This document shows positions 21,446 through 27,628 of a stretch of 30,589 nucleotides of DNA, in pieces. The DNA is from JBGOUP01 sp041477655 (GTDB lineage Bacteria > Patescibacteriota > UBA1384 > 2-12-FULL-50-11). The notes below the pieces were generated by a model. That model was not told where the DNA came from and did not search any database. It saw only the letters and a program-made list of their open reading frames with translations. The stretch is taken from NCBI GenBank assembly GCA_041477655.1, contig JBGOUP010000005.1:1-30589 (forward strand), in the 5' to 3' direction. Positions within the stretch are counted from its first letter, which is position 1, and each line of letters begins with the position of its first letter. The position numbers were made by a program, and so were the translations under genes.

Positions 21446-21527
21446 CCCCAAATCGTGCTCTATCTCGAGCTAAACTCATAGCGAGAGATATGAGGCTTTG
21501 CCGATTATGCAACTGAGCTACGCCCCG
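21446..21527 (-). pseudogene. 5' tRNA-Pro-like half with interrupted D-loop
   Basis: Minus strand: CGGGGCG, TA, GCTC, AGTTG, then an inserted stretch with CTCATA/TATGAG pairing, then TA-GAGC, ACGA and TTTGGGG. It reads as a proline tRNA up to the anticodon loop and then stops; no 3' anticodon strand or T-arm follows. The intact tRNA-Pro(CGG) comes about 100 bases later on the same strand. Confidence 0.6.
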
Positions 21528-21535
21528 TCTGTTAC

Positions 21536-21564
21536 TTGACATATTTTATCTGATAGCGTAACTT
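21536..21564 (+). promoter_or_regulatory. Promoter of the zinc-ribbon gene
   Basis: TTGACA (21536-21541), 17-base spacer, TAACTT (21559-21564). Start about 23 bases before the GTG, allowing the AAGGAG site. Confidence 0.6.
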
Positions 21565-21593
21565 ATCTCCATACCAGAAAAAGGAGACCGACT

Positions 21594-21767
21594 GTGACTA
21601 GGGCGAAAATACCTTGTCCAGACTGCGGCTCTGGTTTGTCCCGTCTTTTTAAGAGTCAAGTTTTTTGTTGCCAACGGTGCCTTGGGTGCTTCCGCCCAGC
21701 AGGAACTGGTAAGCCACAAAAGATGCCGAGGTACTCCGAAATGAAAGCAAAAAAGGCCGCGGTCTGA
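21594..21767 (+). CDS. Small zinc-ribbon protein, 57 residues
   Basis: GTG 21594 with AAGGAG seven bases upstream. The sequence starts MTRAKIPCPDCGSGLSRLF and has C-x2-C (CPDC, residues 8-11) and C-C-x2-C-x2-C (CCQRCLGC, about 25-32): a one-knuckle-pair zinc ribbon, followed by a very basic tail (GTGKPQKMPRYSEMKAKK). This composition is common in small nucleic-acid- or ribosome-binding proteins. It has its own promoter and hairpin terminator, so it is a single-gene unit like the one at 12216. Family not recognised. Confidence 0.75.
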   Translation: MTRAKIPCPDCGSGLSRLFKSQVFCCQRCLGCFRPAGTGKPQKMPRYSEMKAKKAAV

Positions 21768-21775
21768 GATCAATC

Positions 21776-21797
21776 TGGGGCGACTTCGGTCGCCCCA
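21776..21797 (+). terminator. Hairpin after the zinc-ribbon gene
   Basis: TGGGGCGAC / GTCGCCCCA with a TTCG tetraloop, nine pairs, very stable; only AATATCAT follows, so the T-tract is poor. Confidence 0.6.
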
Positions 21798-21825
21798 ATA
21801 TCATATTCTGGTAATAATATTACAG

Positions 21826-21898
21826 GCCCCCGTAGCTCAGTAGATAGAGCAGTCCCGTCCTAAGGGAAAGGTCGTAGGTGCAACTCCTACTGGGGGCA
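21826..21898 (+). tRNA. tRNA-Arg, anticodon CCT
   Basis: Acceptor GCCCCCG/TGGGGGC, D-stem GCTC/GAGC, loop GTCCTAA with CCT (21859-21861), T-stem GTAGG/CCTAC. The T-loop is TGCAACT, without the usual second T (position 55, the TruB target), and the anticodon stem GTCCC/GGGAA has a terminal G-A mismatch. CCA not encoded. Confidence 0.88.
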
Positions 21899-21932
21899 CA
21901 GCCACAATGTGGCGAAACTTACATCGAGGTGA

Positions 21933-22145
21933 ATGATGGAAATTGGTTACGATTACCCAGGAATTTCAGTGGTCTCTCTATGTTTCGACAATTTAGGTGA
22001 ATTCTTCCTAGCGATGCGAACGGATAAGGCTCGAGACGAGCATTATCGCTGGGATGTCTGCGCCGGCGCTTTGGAATTTAGTCAGACCGTTATTCAAACT
22101 GTCCACAAAGAGCTAGCAGAAGAGTTTGGAGCAAAAGCGCTGTGA
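21933..22145 (+). CDS. Nudix hydrolase, N-terminal part (split gene)
   Basis: 70 residues; GAGGTGA lies directly upstream of two ATGs (21933 and 21936), the second having better spacing. VVSLCFDNLGEFFLAMRTDK is the first Nudix strands, and GALEFSQTVIQTVHKELAEEFGA aligns with the Nudix box GxxxEFGETxxxAxxREVxEETG, but the first Glu is Gln and Arg is Lys; the metal-binding E-x-x-E-E is kept. The frame stops at TGA exactly where the next Nudix strand should begin, and that strand is encoded in the -1 frame starting at 22142. Either a frameshifted gene or two coupled halves. Confidence 0.7.
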   Translation: MMEIGYDYPGISVVSLCFDNLGEFFLAMRTDKARDEHYRWDVCAGALEFSQTVIQTVHKELAEEFGAKAL

Positions 22146-22402
22146 AAATTCAATTTGTCGGTTATCGCGACGTCCATCGGCAGCATAACGGCCGTGACAA
22201 CCATTGGTTGGGTATAGACCATTTGGTGTTGGTTGACCGATCCCAAGTTAGGATCTGCGAACCGCATAAGTTTAGTCAACTTGAATGGTTTAATCTCCAG
22301 AATAGACCAGATGATGACGTTATACATTCGATCCTGCCGAATTTCTTTAAAAAATACTGGGATGAGATTGAAAAATTCATCGAGGAAAACTCAAGGTGCT
22401 AG
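22142..22402 (+). CDS. Nudix hydrolase, C-terminal part (split gene)
   Basis: 86 residues from GTG 22142, overlapping the TGA of the first part as GTGA. VKIQFVGYRDVHRQHNGRDN, HWLGIDHLVLVD and FSQLEWFNLQNRPDD are the strands and helix that complete the Nudix fold; KFSQLEWFNL is the usual late 'E.xWfxxdeLp' segment. It has no Nudix box of its own. Joined, the two parts give about 156 residues, the normal size. There is no separate SD, so translation depends on coupling or on a frameshift. The stop lies inside a terminator hairpin. Confidence 0.68.
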   Translation: MKIQFVGYRDVHRQHNGRDNHWLGIDHLVLVDRSQVRICEPHKFSQLEWFNLQNRPDDDVIHSILPNFFKKYWDEIEKFIEENSRC

Positions 22403-22416
22403 CAAGCTAGCACCTT
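22393..22416. terminator. Bidirectional hairpin between Nudix and HU genes
   Basis: AAGGTGCTAGC / GCTAGCACCTT, eleven pairs around AA, between converging genes, with TTCTCT on the plus side and TTGAGTTTTCC on the minus side. Confidence 0.75.
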
Positions 22417-22418
22417 CT

Positions 22419-22634
22419 CTATTCAATCAACTCTTTGACTTTCAGCGATGGGCTGAATTGAACCGATTTATCTTGGCCAACAAAAAAACTGCCGAATTCG
22501 GCGATAACTACTTTTTCGCCTTTCTTAAAGTAATCGGCCAGGACTTCGGCGAAGGCGTCCACAAACTTTTCCGCTCCTTCTGGAGAGAGCTGGCTTTTTT
22601 CGGCTAATTTCTTAGCTAGTTCCGCTTGATTCAT
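22419..22634 (-). CDS. HU-like DNA-binding protein without the beta-arm
   Basis: 71 residues against about 90 for HU/IHF. The helical dimer part is complete (MNQAELAKKLAEKSQLSPEG, AEKFVDAFAEVLADYFKKGEKV) and IAEFGSFFVG (45-53) is the GFGTF turn. Directly after, QDKSVQFSPSLKVKELIE corresponds to the VPAFKPGKALKDAV end, so the DNA-clamping arm of about 20 residues with its RNPxTGE tip is absent. It probably still dimerises; DNA bending would be weak. Leaderless promoter: TATACT six bases before the ATG. A candidate nucleoid protein, or an adapted protein with another partner. Confidence 0.82.
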   Translation of the reverse strand: MNQAELAKKLAEKSQLSPEGAEKFVDAFAEVLADYFKKGEKVVIAEFGSFFVGQDKSVQFSPSLKVKELIE

Positions 22635-22640
22635 AGAACC

Positions 22641-22646
22641 AGTATA
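22641..22646 (-). promoter_or_regulatory. -10 box of the HU-like gene, leaderless
   Basis: TATACT on the minus strand followed by six bases and the ATG at 22634; no good -35 and no SD. Confidence 0.45.
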
Positions 22647-22658
22647 CAGGATCCAGTA

Positions 22659-22714
22659 ATCAGAAATCAGTTTTCAGTAGGACCTTTTCTGATCACTGAT
22701 AACTGAATACTGAT
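22659..22714. repeat. Imperfect inverted repeat between rny and the HU-like gene
   Basis: Arms 22659-22677 and 22696-22714 match at 16 of 19 positions and are built from repeated ATCAG/CTGAT units. It lies after the rny stop and may end its transcript. Confidence 0.55.
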
Positions 22715-22729
22715 GGCTGGCCACTGGCT

Positions 22730-24217
22730 TCAGCGTGCTACTTCGCTGAATCTGGTTTCACGAATAATATTAACTTTAACTGTGCCAGGATACTGCAGAT
22801 CGGCTTCGATTTTATTGGCGACATCGCGAGCCAATTTCATGGCTGTTAGATCGTCAATTTGCTCGGGTTTAACCAACACCCGAATTTCTCGGCCAGATTG
22901 AATGGCAAAGGTTTTTTCTACGCCAGTAAATGAGTTGGCGATATTTTCTAGCTCGGTCATTCGTTTAATATACTGATCAGTTGATTCTCGGCGAGCACCG
23001 GGACGAGCCGAAGAGATAGCGTCGGCGGTACGAGACAGAATGGCTTCAACGGTTTTGGTTTCGGTATCTTCATGGCTAGCCTCAATACAGTGAACAACTT
23101 CTTCGCTCATGCCATACTTACGAGCCAACTCAACTCCGGCATCAACGTGCGAACCTTCGTACTCATGGGAGATAGCTTTACCAATATCGTGAAGTAAAGC
23201 GCCTTTTTTAGTGATATTCAAATCGGCGCCAACTTCTTCGGCCAACAAGCCGGCGATATGGGTGACTTCAATAGCGTGCTGAAGCTGGTTTTGACCGTAC
23301 GACGTTCGAAACTTCATGGAGCCAAGCAAACGAACTAATTCGGGATGAATGCCAGCTAGCCCAACTTCGGCCACCGCCGCCTCACCGGCATCACGAATCT
23401 CATCTTCGACTTGGCTTTGGGCTTTTTTGACTAACTCCTCAATTTTGGTTGGTTGAATCCGGCCATCTTTTATTAGCATCTGCAAAGCCTTAACGGCAGT
23501 AGCCCGACGGAGCGGATCAAAACTAGAAATTGTCACGGCATCGGGCGTTTCGTCAATAATCAAATCAACGCCGGTGGCTCGCTCAAAAGCTTGAATGTTC
23601 CGCCCTTCCTTACCAATAATTTTTCCCTTCAACTCTTCACTGGGCAAATTGACCGTAGAAACAGTCATCTCGGCGGTTTGATCGGTGGCCAGCCGTTCAA
23701 TGACGGTGCCAACAATTTCCCTGGCCTCAGCTTCCCAAGATTTTTTCATCTGATCGCGCATCGAACGGATCTTGCGGATCATATCTTCGGAGTACTCTTT
23801 TTCAATTTGGCCAAGTAGTTGCTCCCTGGCTTCATCCCTAGAGAGCTTAGCAATTTTAGCCAATTCTTTTTCTTGATCTTCACGTAAATTAGTCAGCTCT
23901 TTTTTGGCTGAATCCATTGTTTCCGCTTGATGCTCTAACTCGGTTCTTTCGGTATCAATTTTGTCGCTCCGACGCTCCAGCGATGCTTCGCGCTCACGTA
24001 ACTGCGACTCAACTTTTTCTAAGTCTTTACGACGGAGACCCTCTTCTTTTTTAATATCTTCTTTTAACTGGAGGGCTTCTTCTTTGGCGGTTAGCAAGAT
24101 TTCCTTGCGTTTAGATTCCAGATCCTCCTGTGATCGAGTCAGTAAAACCTGACGGACAACGTAACCTCCAGCCAAACCGGCTAGAGCCGCGATGGCTCCC
24201 AAAACGGTTGGTGTCAT
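22730..24217 (-). CDS. rny: Ribonuclease Y
   Basis: Membrane-bound endoribonuclease that starts mRNA decay in many bacteria lacking RNase E. 495 residues: a membrane anchor at about 5-23, a long coiled coil at 28-165, a KH domain with GKIIGKEGRN (198-207), and an HD domain with LLHDIGKA, H343 and D344 being metal ligands. Length fits the family (about 520). AAGGAA lies eight bases before the ATG. The gap of 140 bases before it, shared with the divergent surface-protein gene, holds that gene's promoter and no other gene. Confidence 0.96.
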   Translation of the reverse strand: MTPTVLGAIAALAGLAGGYVVRQVLLTRSQEDLESKRKEILLTAKEEALQLKEDIKKEEGLRRKDLEKVESQLREREASLERRSDKIDTERTELEHQAETMDSAKKELTNLREDQEKELAKIAKLSRDEAREQLLGQIEKEYSEDMIRKIRSMRDQMKKSWEAEAREIVGTVIERLATDQTAEMTVSTVNLPSEELKGKIIGKEGRNIQAFERATGVDLIIDETPDAVTISSFDPLRRATAVKALQMLIKDGRIQPTKIEELVKKAQSQVEDEIRDAGEAAVAEVGLAGIHPELVRLLGSMKFRTSYGQNQLQHAIEVTHIAGLLAEEVGADLNITKKGALLHDIGKAISHEYEGSHVDAGVELARKYGMSEEVVHCIEASHEDTETKTVEAILSRTADAISSARPGARRESTDQYIKRMTELENIANSFTGVEKTFAIQSGREIRVLVKPEQIDDLTAMKLARDVANKIEADLQYPGTVKVNIIRETRFSEVAR

Positions 24218-24320
24218 ATTGTGTTCCTTTCTTTAGGGTGTGTAACATTTTCATTAATTAATTGACTCATAGCAGTATATGCCAGCCATTGCCTGGCGTC
24301 AAACAGTAACATCTAGACAT

Positions 24321-24349
24321 TTGACAGCTGGATTTAAGCTCTCTAGTCT
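24321..24349 (+). promoter_or_regulatory. Promoter of the surface-protein pair
   Basis: TTGACA (24321-24326), 17-base spacer, TAGTCT (24344-24349), eight bases before the ATG; predicted leader of zero to two bases and no SD. Confidence 0.6.
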
Positions 24350-24357
24350 GGATAGTA

Positions 24358-24927
24358 ATGGAAGAAGCCTCGACCCAATTTAAAGTCCTTCTGCTCATTT
24401 TCGGTTTAGTGCTGATCGGCGTACTCGGCTATATGGTTTGGCAATCAAATTCCTACATCGTTGATACCGGTACGGAAACAGTGGTTAAGAAATCAACCAA
24501 GAAGACAACCACAAGCCAGACCACTACGACCAAGACCACTAGTGCTCTAACCTACACCGACACTAAATGCGGCTTTACTTTGACCTTCACCGACAAGTGG
24601 ACCGGCTACAAAATGAAGCATGTGGCCGTTGATGGCGCAACTGACACCTATTACGTCAATGTCCCAACTACCAACACCGATCCTCTCTGGACAACCGAAT
24701 ACTCCACCCATTTTGCTAAATACGTTTCTATGTTTGCCATTAGCACTTATACCCAAGCTCAATGGACAGCCGCTATTGCTCAACCGGCCGAGATACCAAC
24801 TAAAATGGGCCAGTGCGGTAGCTACATAGTTGGTTACGATCTTGCACAAGCTTATCCAACCGATATTCAGGACAAAGGATTAGCGGCCGAAGTTAAAGCC
24901 ATTGTCGCCACATTCAAGGCTACCTAA
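24358..24927 (+). CDS. Membrane-anchored surface protein with Thr-rich linker (paralogue 2)
   Basis: 189 residues. EEASTQFKVLLLIFGLVLIG and GVLGYMVWQSN repeat the anchor of the gene at 17013 almost residue for residue. A Lys/Thr linker follows (about 38-62), then a domain beginning YTDTKCGFTLTFTDKWTGY with one Cys pair (C71 region and MGQCGSY near 155) that might form a disulphide outside the cell. Probably a substrate- or partner-binding surface protein. It is followed after 18 bases by the next paralogue. Confidence 0.75.
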   Translation: MEEASTQFKVLLLIFGLVLIGVLGYMVWQSNSYIVDTGTETVVKKSTKKTTTSQTTTTKTTSALTYTDTKCGFTLTFTDKWTGYKMKHVAVDGATDTYYVNVPTTNTDPLWTTEYSTHFAKYVSMFAISTYTQAQWTAAIAQPAEIPTKMGQCGSYIVGYDLAQAYPTDIQDKGLAAEVKAIVATFKAT

Positions 24928-24945
24928 AGTGTTTCAAGGAGGAAA

Positions 24946-25587
24946 ATGGAATTAAACAAGCAACAAGCCAACCCGCATCACGTTACGCCAACAATGAAGT
25001 GGCTGTTGCTTATTTTTGTAGCTATTCTGATCGGCGTGCTTTGGTATTTAATCCAAGTCACCTATAGCCAACCAAGTCAAGAGACGACCGTCAAAACTAA
25101 GAAAACAACCACTACAAAAACCACGACGACCAACCCAACAGCAGACTGGAAAACGTATACTAATGCGCTATTTAACTTCTCTTTTAAGTATCCACCAACT
25201 TTCAAGGTAACCGACAAATTACAGACATCCGCAACCGATACAGCTCTTGGCACTAATACCCTGGCTATCGAGGATACGGCCGTGTCTGGAAAACCAAGTT
25301 TAACACTCTATGTTAATCCTGCTGGGTTCGATGGAACCCCAACCAACTTACTTTATAACTTAACGGCTAATAATGATGGCACACTGACAATTGGCACCAA
25401 AGAGGATCAAAAGATTGAAATTGGCGCCTTCGGTTATGACGGGACACGTCAGATTGCCGGAACCAACATTGCTGGGATGAAAATCAAAGATAAAACTTTC
25501 GTAATTCGTTTCACCTACGACACCGGCAAAGAAACACTTCTGACAACATTCGATAATATTCTGAAAAGCTTTAAAGTTACTAAATAG
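24946..25587 (+). CDS. Membrane-anchored surface protein with Thr-rich linker (paralogue 3)
   Basis: 213 residues with AAGGAGG four bases before ATG. Anchor at about 18-36 (WLLLIFVAILIGVLWYLI), linker TVKTKKTTTTKTTTTNPTAD, then DWKTYTNALFNFSFKYPPTF, strikingly like paralogue 1 (DWKTYTSTVVGFTVKYPVDY), also at the DNA level. The ends match too (KLILSTFKFTK versus NILKSFKVTK). Paralogues 1 and 3 therefore come from a recent duplication over 8 kb. Same operon as paralogue 2. Extracellular role unknown. Confidence 0.75.
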   Translation: MELNKQQANPHHVTPTMKWLLLIFVAILIGVLWYLIQVTYSQPSQETTVKTKKTTTTKTTTTNPTADWKTYTNALFNFSFKYPPTFKVTDKLQTSATDTALGTNTLAIEDTAVSGKPSLTLYVNPAGFDGTPTNLLYNLTANNDGTLTIGTKEDQKIEIGAFGYDGTRQIAGTNIAGMKIKDKTFVIRFTYDTGKETLLTTFDNILKSFKVTK

Positions 25588-25609
25588 TTTCTGATTGGCG
25601 TGGATAGAT

Positions 25610-26032
25610 ATGTCTCTACACACCATCTTCCTCATTCTTCACGTATTAGGGGCTGGGCTTTTGGTTGGCGTAGTTTTCTTCTCACTCGTTCTCTCTATCA
25701 AGAAACCACTTGATATCGCCAGACTGAAGATCATCAAATATGTTGGTAATTTCGGTGTCTATGCCGCGGTTTGGCTACTGCTGACTGGGGCAGTCTTGTT
25801 TTGGAATGAACACCAGGAGTTTCAAGCCAAACGGCTCTTTTGGATTAAGATGGTCTTGTTTGTGGTTGACGGCATTATTGCCGAACGACTAATCCGAACC
25901 AAAGTGGAATCGGCCATCGCCAGCAACAATCCTGAATCAGTCAGCAGATCTTTACCCGTTTGGACTTATGCCTCGGCTTTGGTAATTATTCTGATCGTCA
26001 GTTTCGGTGTACTAATCGCCACCCCCGAATGA
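25610..26032 (+). CDS. Four-helix integral membrane protein, unknown
   Basis: 140 residues from ATG 25610. Four hydrophobic segments: about 5-27 (IFLILHVLGAGLLVGVVFFS), 46-66 (YAAVWLLLTGAVLFW), 80-95 (FWIKMVLFVVDGIIA) and 118-138. The histidines in the first helix (LHTIFLILH) and the overall shape recall small 4-TM heme- or copper-associated membrane proteins (CopD/DUF2269-like), but this is weak. No SD. It follows the surface proteins by 22 bases and may be in the same operon. The stop overlaps a structured region. Confidence 0.65.
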   Translation: MSLHTIFLILHVLGAGLLVGVVFFSLVLSIKKPLDIARLKIIKYVGNFGVYAAVWLLLTGAVLFWNEHQEFQAKRLFWIKMVLFVVDGIIAERLIRTKVESAIASNNPESVSRSLPVWTYASALVIILIVSFGVLIATPE

Positions 26033-26120
26033 TCTACCACCAGCTACGGCAGATGGTATCTATCCTGCCGGCGTAGCCCGCTAGGGAGGGGATTCTTCGA
26101 CAAAGTTTGGTAGATCTTTT
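26031..26120 (+). ncRNA. Structured element after the 4-TM gene (complex terminator or small RNA)
   Basis: Outer stem GATCTACCA (26031-26039) with TGGTAGATC (26108-26116), followed by TTTT. Inside, GCTAC-GGCAG pairs with CTGCC-(GGC bulge)-GTAGC (26043-26052 and 65-77). Such nested pairing is more than a plain terminator. Nothing else is seen in 26121-26206. Confidence 0.4.
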
Positions 26121-26206
26121 CGGCCAAGGTAATCACCAGTATAAACCGGTTGTTTGGTCCTCAAATAGTAGATTTTCAGACCCTAAACTGGTAGAATTGC
26201 CTTATT

Positions 26207-26244
26207 CGGGGCGTAGCGCAGTTGGTAGCGCACATCGTTTGGGG
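26207..26244 (+). pseudogene. 5' half of tRNA-Pro(TGG), ending in the anticodon loop
   Basis: CGGGGCG, TA, GCGC-AGTTGGTA-GCGC, A, CATCG, TTTGGGG: a nearly perfect copy of the first half of the intact tRNA-Pro(TGG) 134 bases downstream. After the loop the sequence turns into a hairpin instead of CGATG; no T-arm. Confidence 0.75.
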
Positions 26245-26321
26245 CCCGAAAAAATTGAATTAAACAACTTTGATTAAATTTTTTTGGGCGGGCATTTGCT
26301 AAAATTAGCTAGCAAATGCCC
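26244..26321 (+). repeat. Two hairpins between tRNA half and tRNA-Pro(TGG)
   Basis: GCCCGAAAAAATT / AATTTTTTTGGGC (26244-26256 and 26277-26289, one G-T) and GGGCATTTGCTA / TAGCAAATGCCC (26290-26301 and 26310-26321, perfect). Confidence 0.7.
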
Positions 26322-26324
26322 TGG

Positions 26325-26429
26325 TAATCAATGTTAGAGTCGGGGTGTGGCGCAGTTGGCTAGCGCGCATCGTTTGGGACGATGAGGCCGCCAGTTCGAG
26401 TCTGGCCACCCCGACCTTAACATTGATTA
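26325..26429. repeat. 12-bp inverted repeat enclosing tRNA-Pro(TGG)
   Basis: TAATCAATGTTA (26325-26336) and TAACATTGATTA (26418-26429) are exact reverse complements on either side of the tRNA. In the RNA they would extend the acceptor stem. Confidence 0.8.
26341..26414 (+). tRNA. tRNA-Pro, anticodon TGG
   Basis: Acceptor CGGGGTG/CACCCCG, D-stem GCGC/GCGC, anticodon arm CATCG-TTTGGGA-CGATG (anticodon 26375-26377), T-arm GCCAG-TTCGAGT-CTGGC, discriminator A, CCA not encoded. Confidence 0.96.
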
Positions 26430-26493
26430 ATGGAGTCGCGGTCGCCCCGACAATGGCATTGATGGGTATTTAGTGAGATAAAGAAGAAAGAAA

Positions 26494-27000
26494 ATGAGAT
26501 TACGATTAGCGGTCTTAGTGATTAGTTTAGCTGTAATTGGTGGCGGTTTAGCCGTCGCCAGTCTTGTTAATAAAAAAACTGATGGCTTGAGTTTTCAGGC
26601 TACCACCGATCAAGCCGCTCCAACCACCCAAGTCAAAATCGGCACCAAGACTTTTCAAACCGAATTAGCCACCACGCCCCAACAAAAAGCGACTGGCTTA
26701 TCCAACCGGCCAAGTCTTCCCCAAAATGCGGGTATGCTTTTTGTCTTTAAGCCCAAAGAAATTCCGGCTATGTGGATGAAGGGCATGGAGTTCCCCATAG
26801 ACTTCGTTTGGATAAGCGATGGCAAAGTGGCCGATGTCAGCTCAAATGCGGCCGTTCCTGCTCCTGGAGCTACCACCGACGATTTAATTGTTTACCGACC
26901 CAAGGCGCCAGTTGACTATGTGCTAGAAATTAACGCTGGCCAAGCCGATAAATTCAACATCGGCGATATCGTCGAAATCAGTAACTCACAGGGCGTTTAA
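26494..27000 (+). CDS. DUF192 family secreted or membrane-anchored protein
   Basis: 168 residues. A hydrophobic N terminus (RLAVLVISLAVIGGGLAVAS) is a signal or anchor. DUF192 motifs are in order: VKIGTKTFQTELATTPQQKATGL, RPSLPQNAGMLFVF, MWMKGMEFPIDFVWI (the family's FWMKNTxIPLD), VDYVLEINAG and FNIGDIVEI. The family forms a small beta-barrel of unknown function. The stop and the next ATG share a base (TAATG), so it is coupled with the alkyltransferase-like gene. No SD stronger than AGAAAG. Confidence 0.85.
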   Translation: MRLRLAVLVISLAVIGGGLAVASLVNKKTDGLSFQATTDQAAPTTQVKIGTKTFQTELATTPQQKATGLSNRPSLPQNAGMLFVFKPKEIPAMWMKGMEFPIDFVWISDGKVADVSSNAAVPAPGATTDDLIVYRPKAPVDYVLEINAGQADKFNIGDIVEISNSQGV

Positions 27001-27314
27001 TGCCTGATACCTTCGCCGCGAAGGTAATTGAAATAACTAACAGGATCCCTCGGGGAAAAGTGGCTACTTACGGCCAAATAGCCGGCATGGCCGGAAGCCC
27101 TCGAGCGGCTAAAACCGTTGGCCAGATTCTTAACCGTCAAAGCCAAACGCATAACCTACCCTGGCAAAGAGTAATTAATCGTCAAGGTCGGATTTCCATC
27201 GCCACGTTAGAATACCCAGCCCAACTGCAAGCCGAACTGCTTGGTCAAGACGGGGTGAAGGTTGAGGAAAGAGACGGCAGTTTCTGGGTAGATTTAAAAA
27301 AATATCTGTGGTAA
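27000..27314 (+). CDS. Alkyltransferase-like protein (ATL), no active-site Cys
   Basis: 104 residues related to the C-terminal domain of O6-alkylguanine-DNA alkyltransferases. The N-terminal wing IPRGKVATYGQIAGMAGSPRAAKTVGQILNR contains the DNA-binding helix with the arginine finger (SPRAAKTVG). The active-site PCHRV is PWQRV, so it cannot accept alkyl groups; as in other ATLs it would bind O6-alkylguanine and hand the lesion to nucleotide excision repair. Length and GRIS(I) match the ATL family. No Uvr gene is in the window. Confidence 0.88.
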   Translation: MPDTFAAKVIEITNRIPRGKVATYGQIAGMAGSPRAAKTVGQILNRQSQTHNLPWQRVINRQGRISIATLEYPAQLQAELLGQDGVKVEERDGSFWVDLKKYLW

Positions 27315-27553
27315 CAAGGACCATAAACCTCGAATCTCGTATGTCATATATAGTCACTTTGCTCGTATTTCTGACGAAATGACATACGGAGAGATTTTGT
27401 TAGATCAAACTCGCGGTTTGGGATTCTGTATATGTTAAAACATATACGGGATACAGAGCTGATAGTGTAAATAGTTAAAGAAGGGTGAATAGTCCAAGAC
27501 GATGGAATTTCTGACTGTAATGTCAGGTTAAATATGGTAGATTATGAAAAAGT
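27315..27553 (+). repeat. Intergenic region with two hairpins upstream of tRNA-Gly
   Basis: CGTATGTCAT/ATGACATACG (27338-27347 and 27379-27388, 31-base loop) and GTATATGTT/AACATATAC (27428-27436 and 27439-27447, AA loop), both perfect. The first may end the ATL transcript. TGGTAGATT about 15 bases before the tRNA could be an extended -10. No gene seen. Confidence 0.55.
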
Positions 27554-27624
27554 GCGGGAGTGGTTCAATGGCAGAACATCAGATTTCCAATCTGATGACG
27601 CGGGTTCGATTCCCGTCTCCCGCT
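27554..27624 (+). tRNA. tRNA-Gly, anticodon TCC
   Basis: Acceptor GCGGGAG/CTCCCGC, D-stem GTTC/GAAC, anticodon arm TCAGA-TTTCCAA-TCTGA, T-arm CGGGT/TCCCG region intact, discriminator T as usual for glycine, CCA not encoded. The next ATG is four bases beyond the end. Confidence 0.95.
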
Positions 27625-27628
27625 CAAA

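Noticed and set aside
26207..26450. Group I intron or ordinary intron-containing tRNA
   Set aside because: Halves are followed by hairpins and a complete tRNA, no P/Q/R/S core or endonuclease frame is visible, and the downstream pieces at 26443 and 21246 have no T-arm, so splicing could not give a tRNA.
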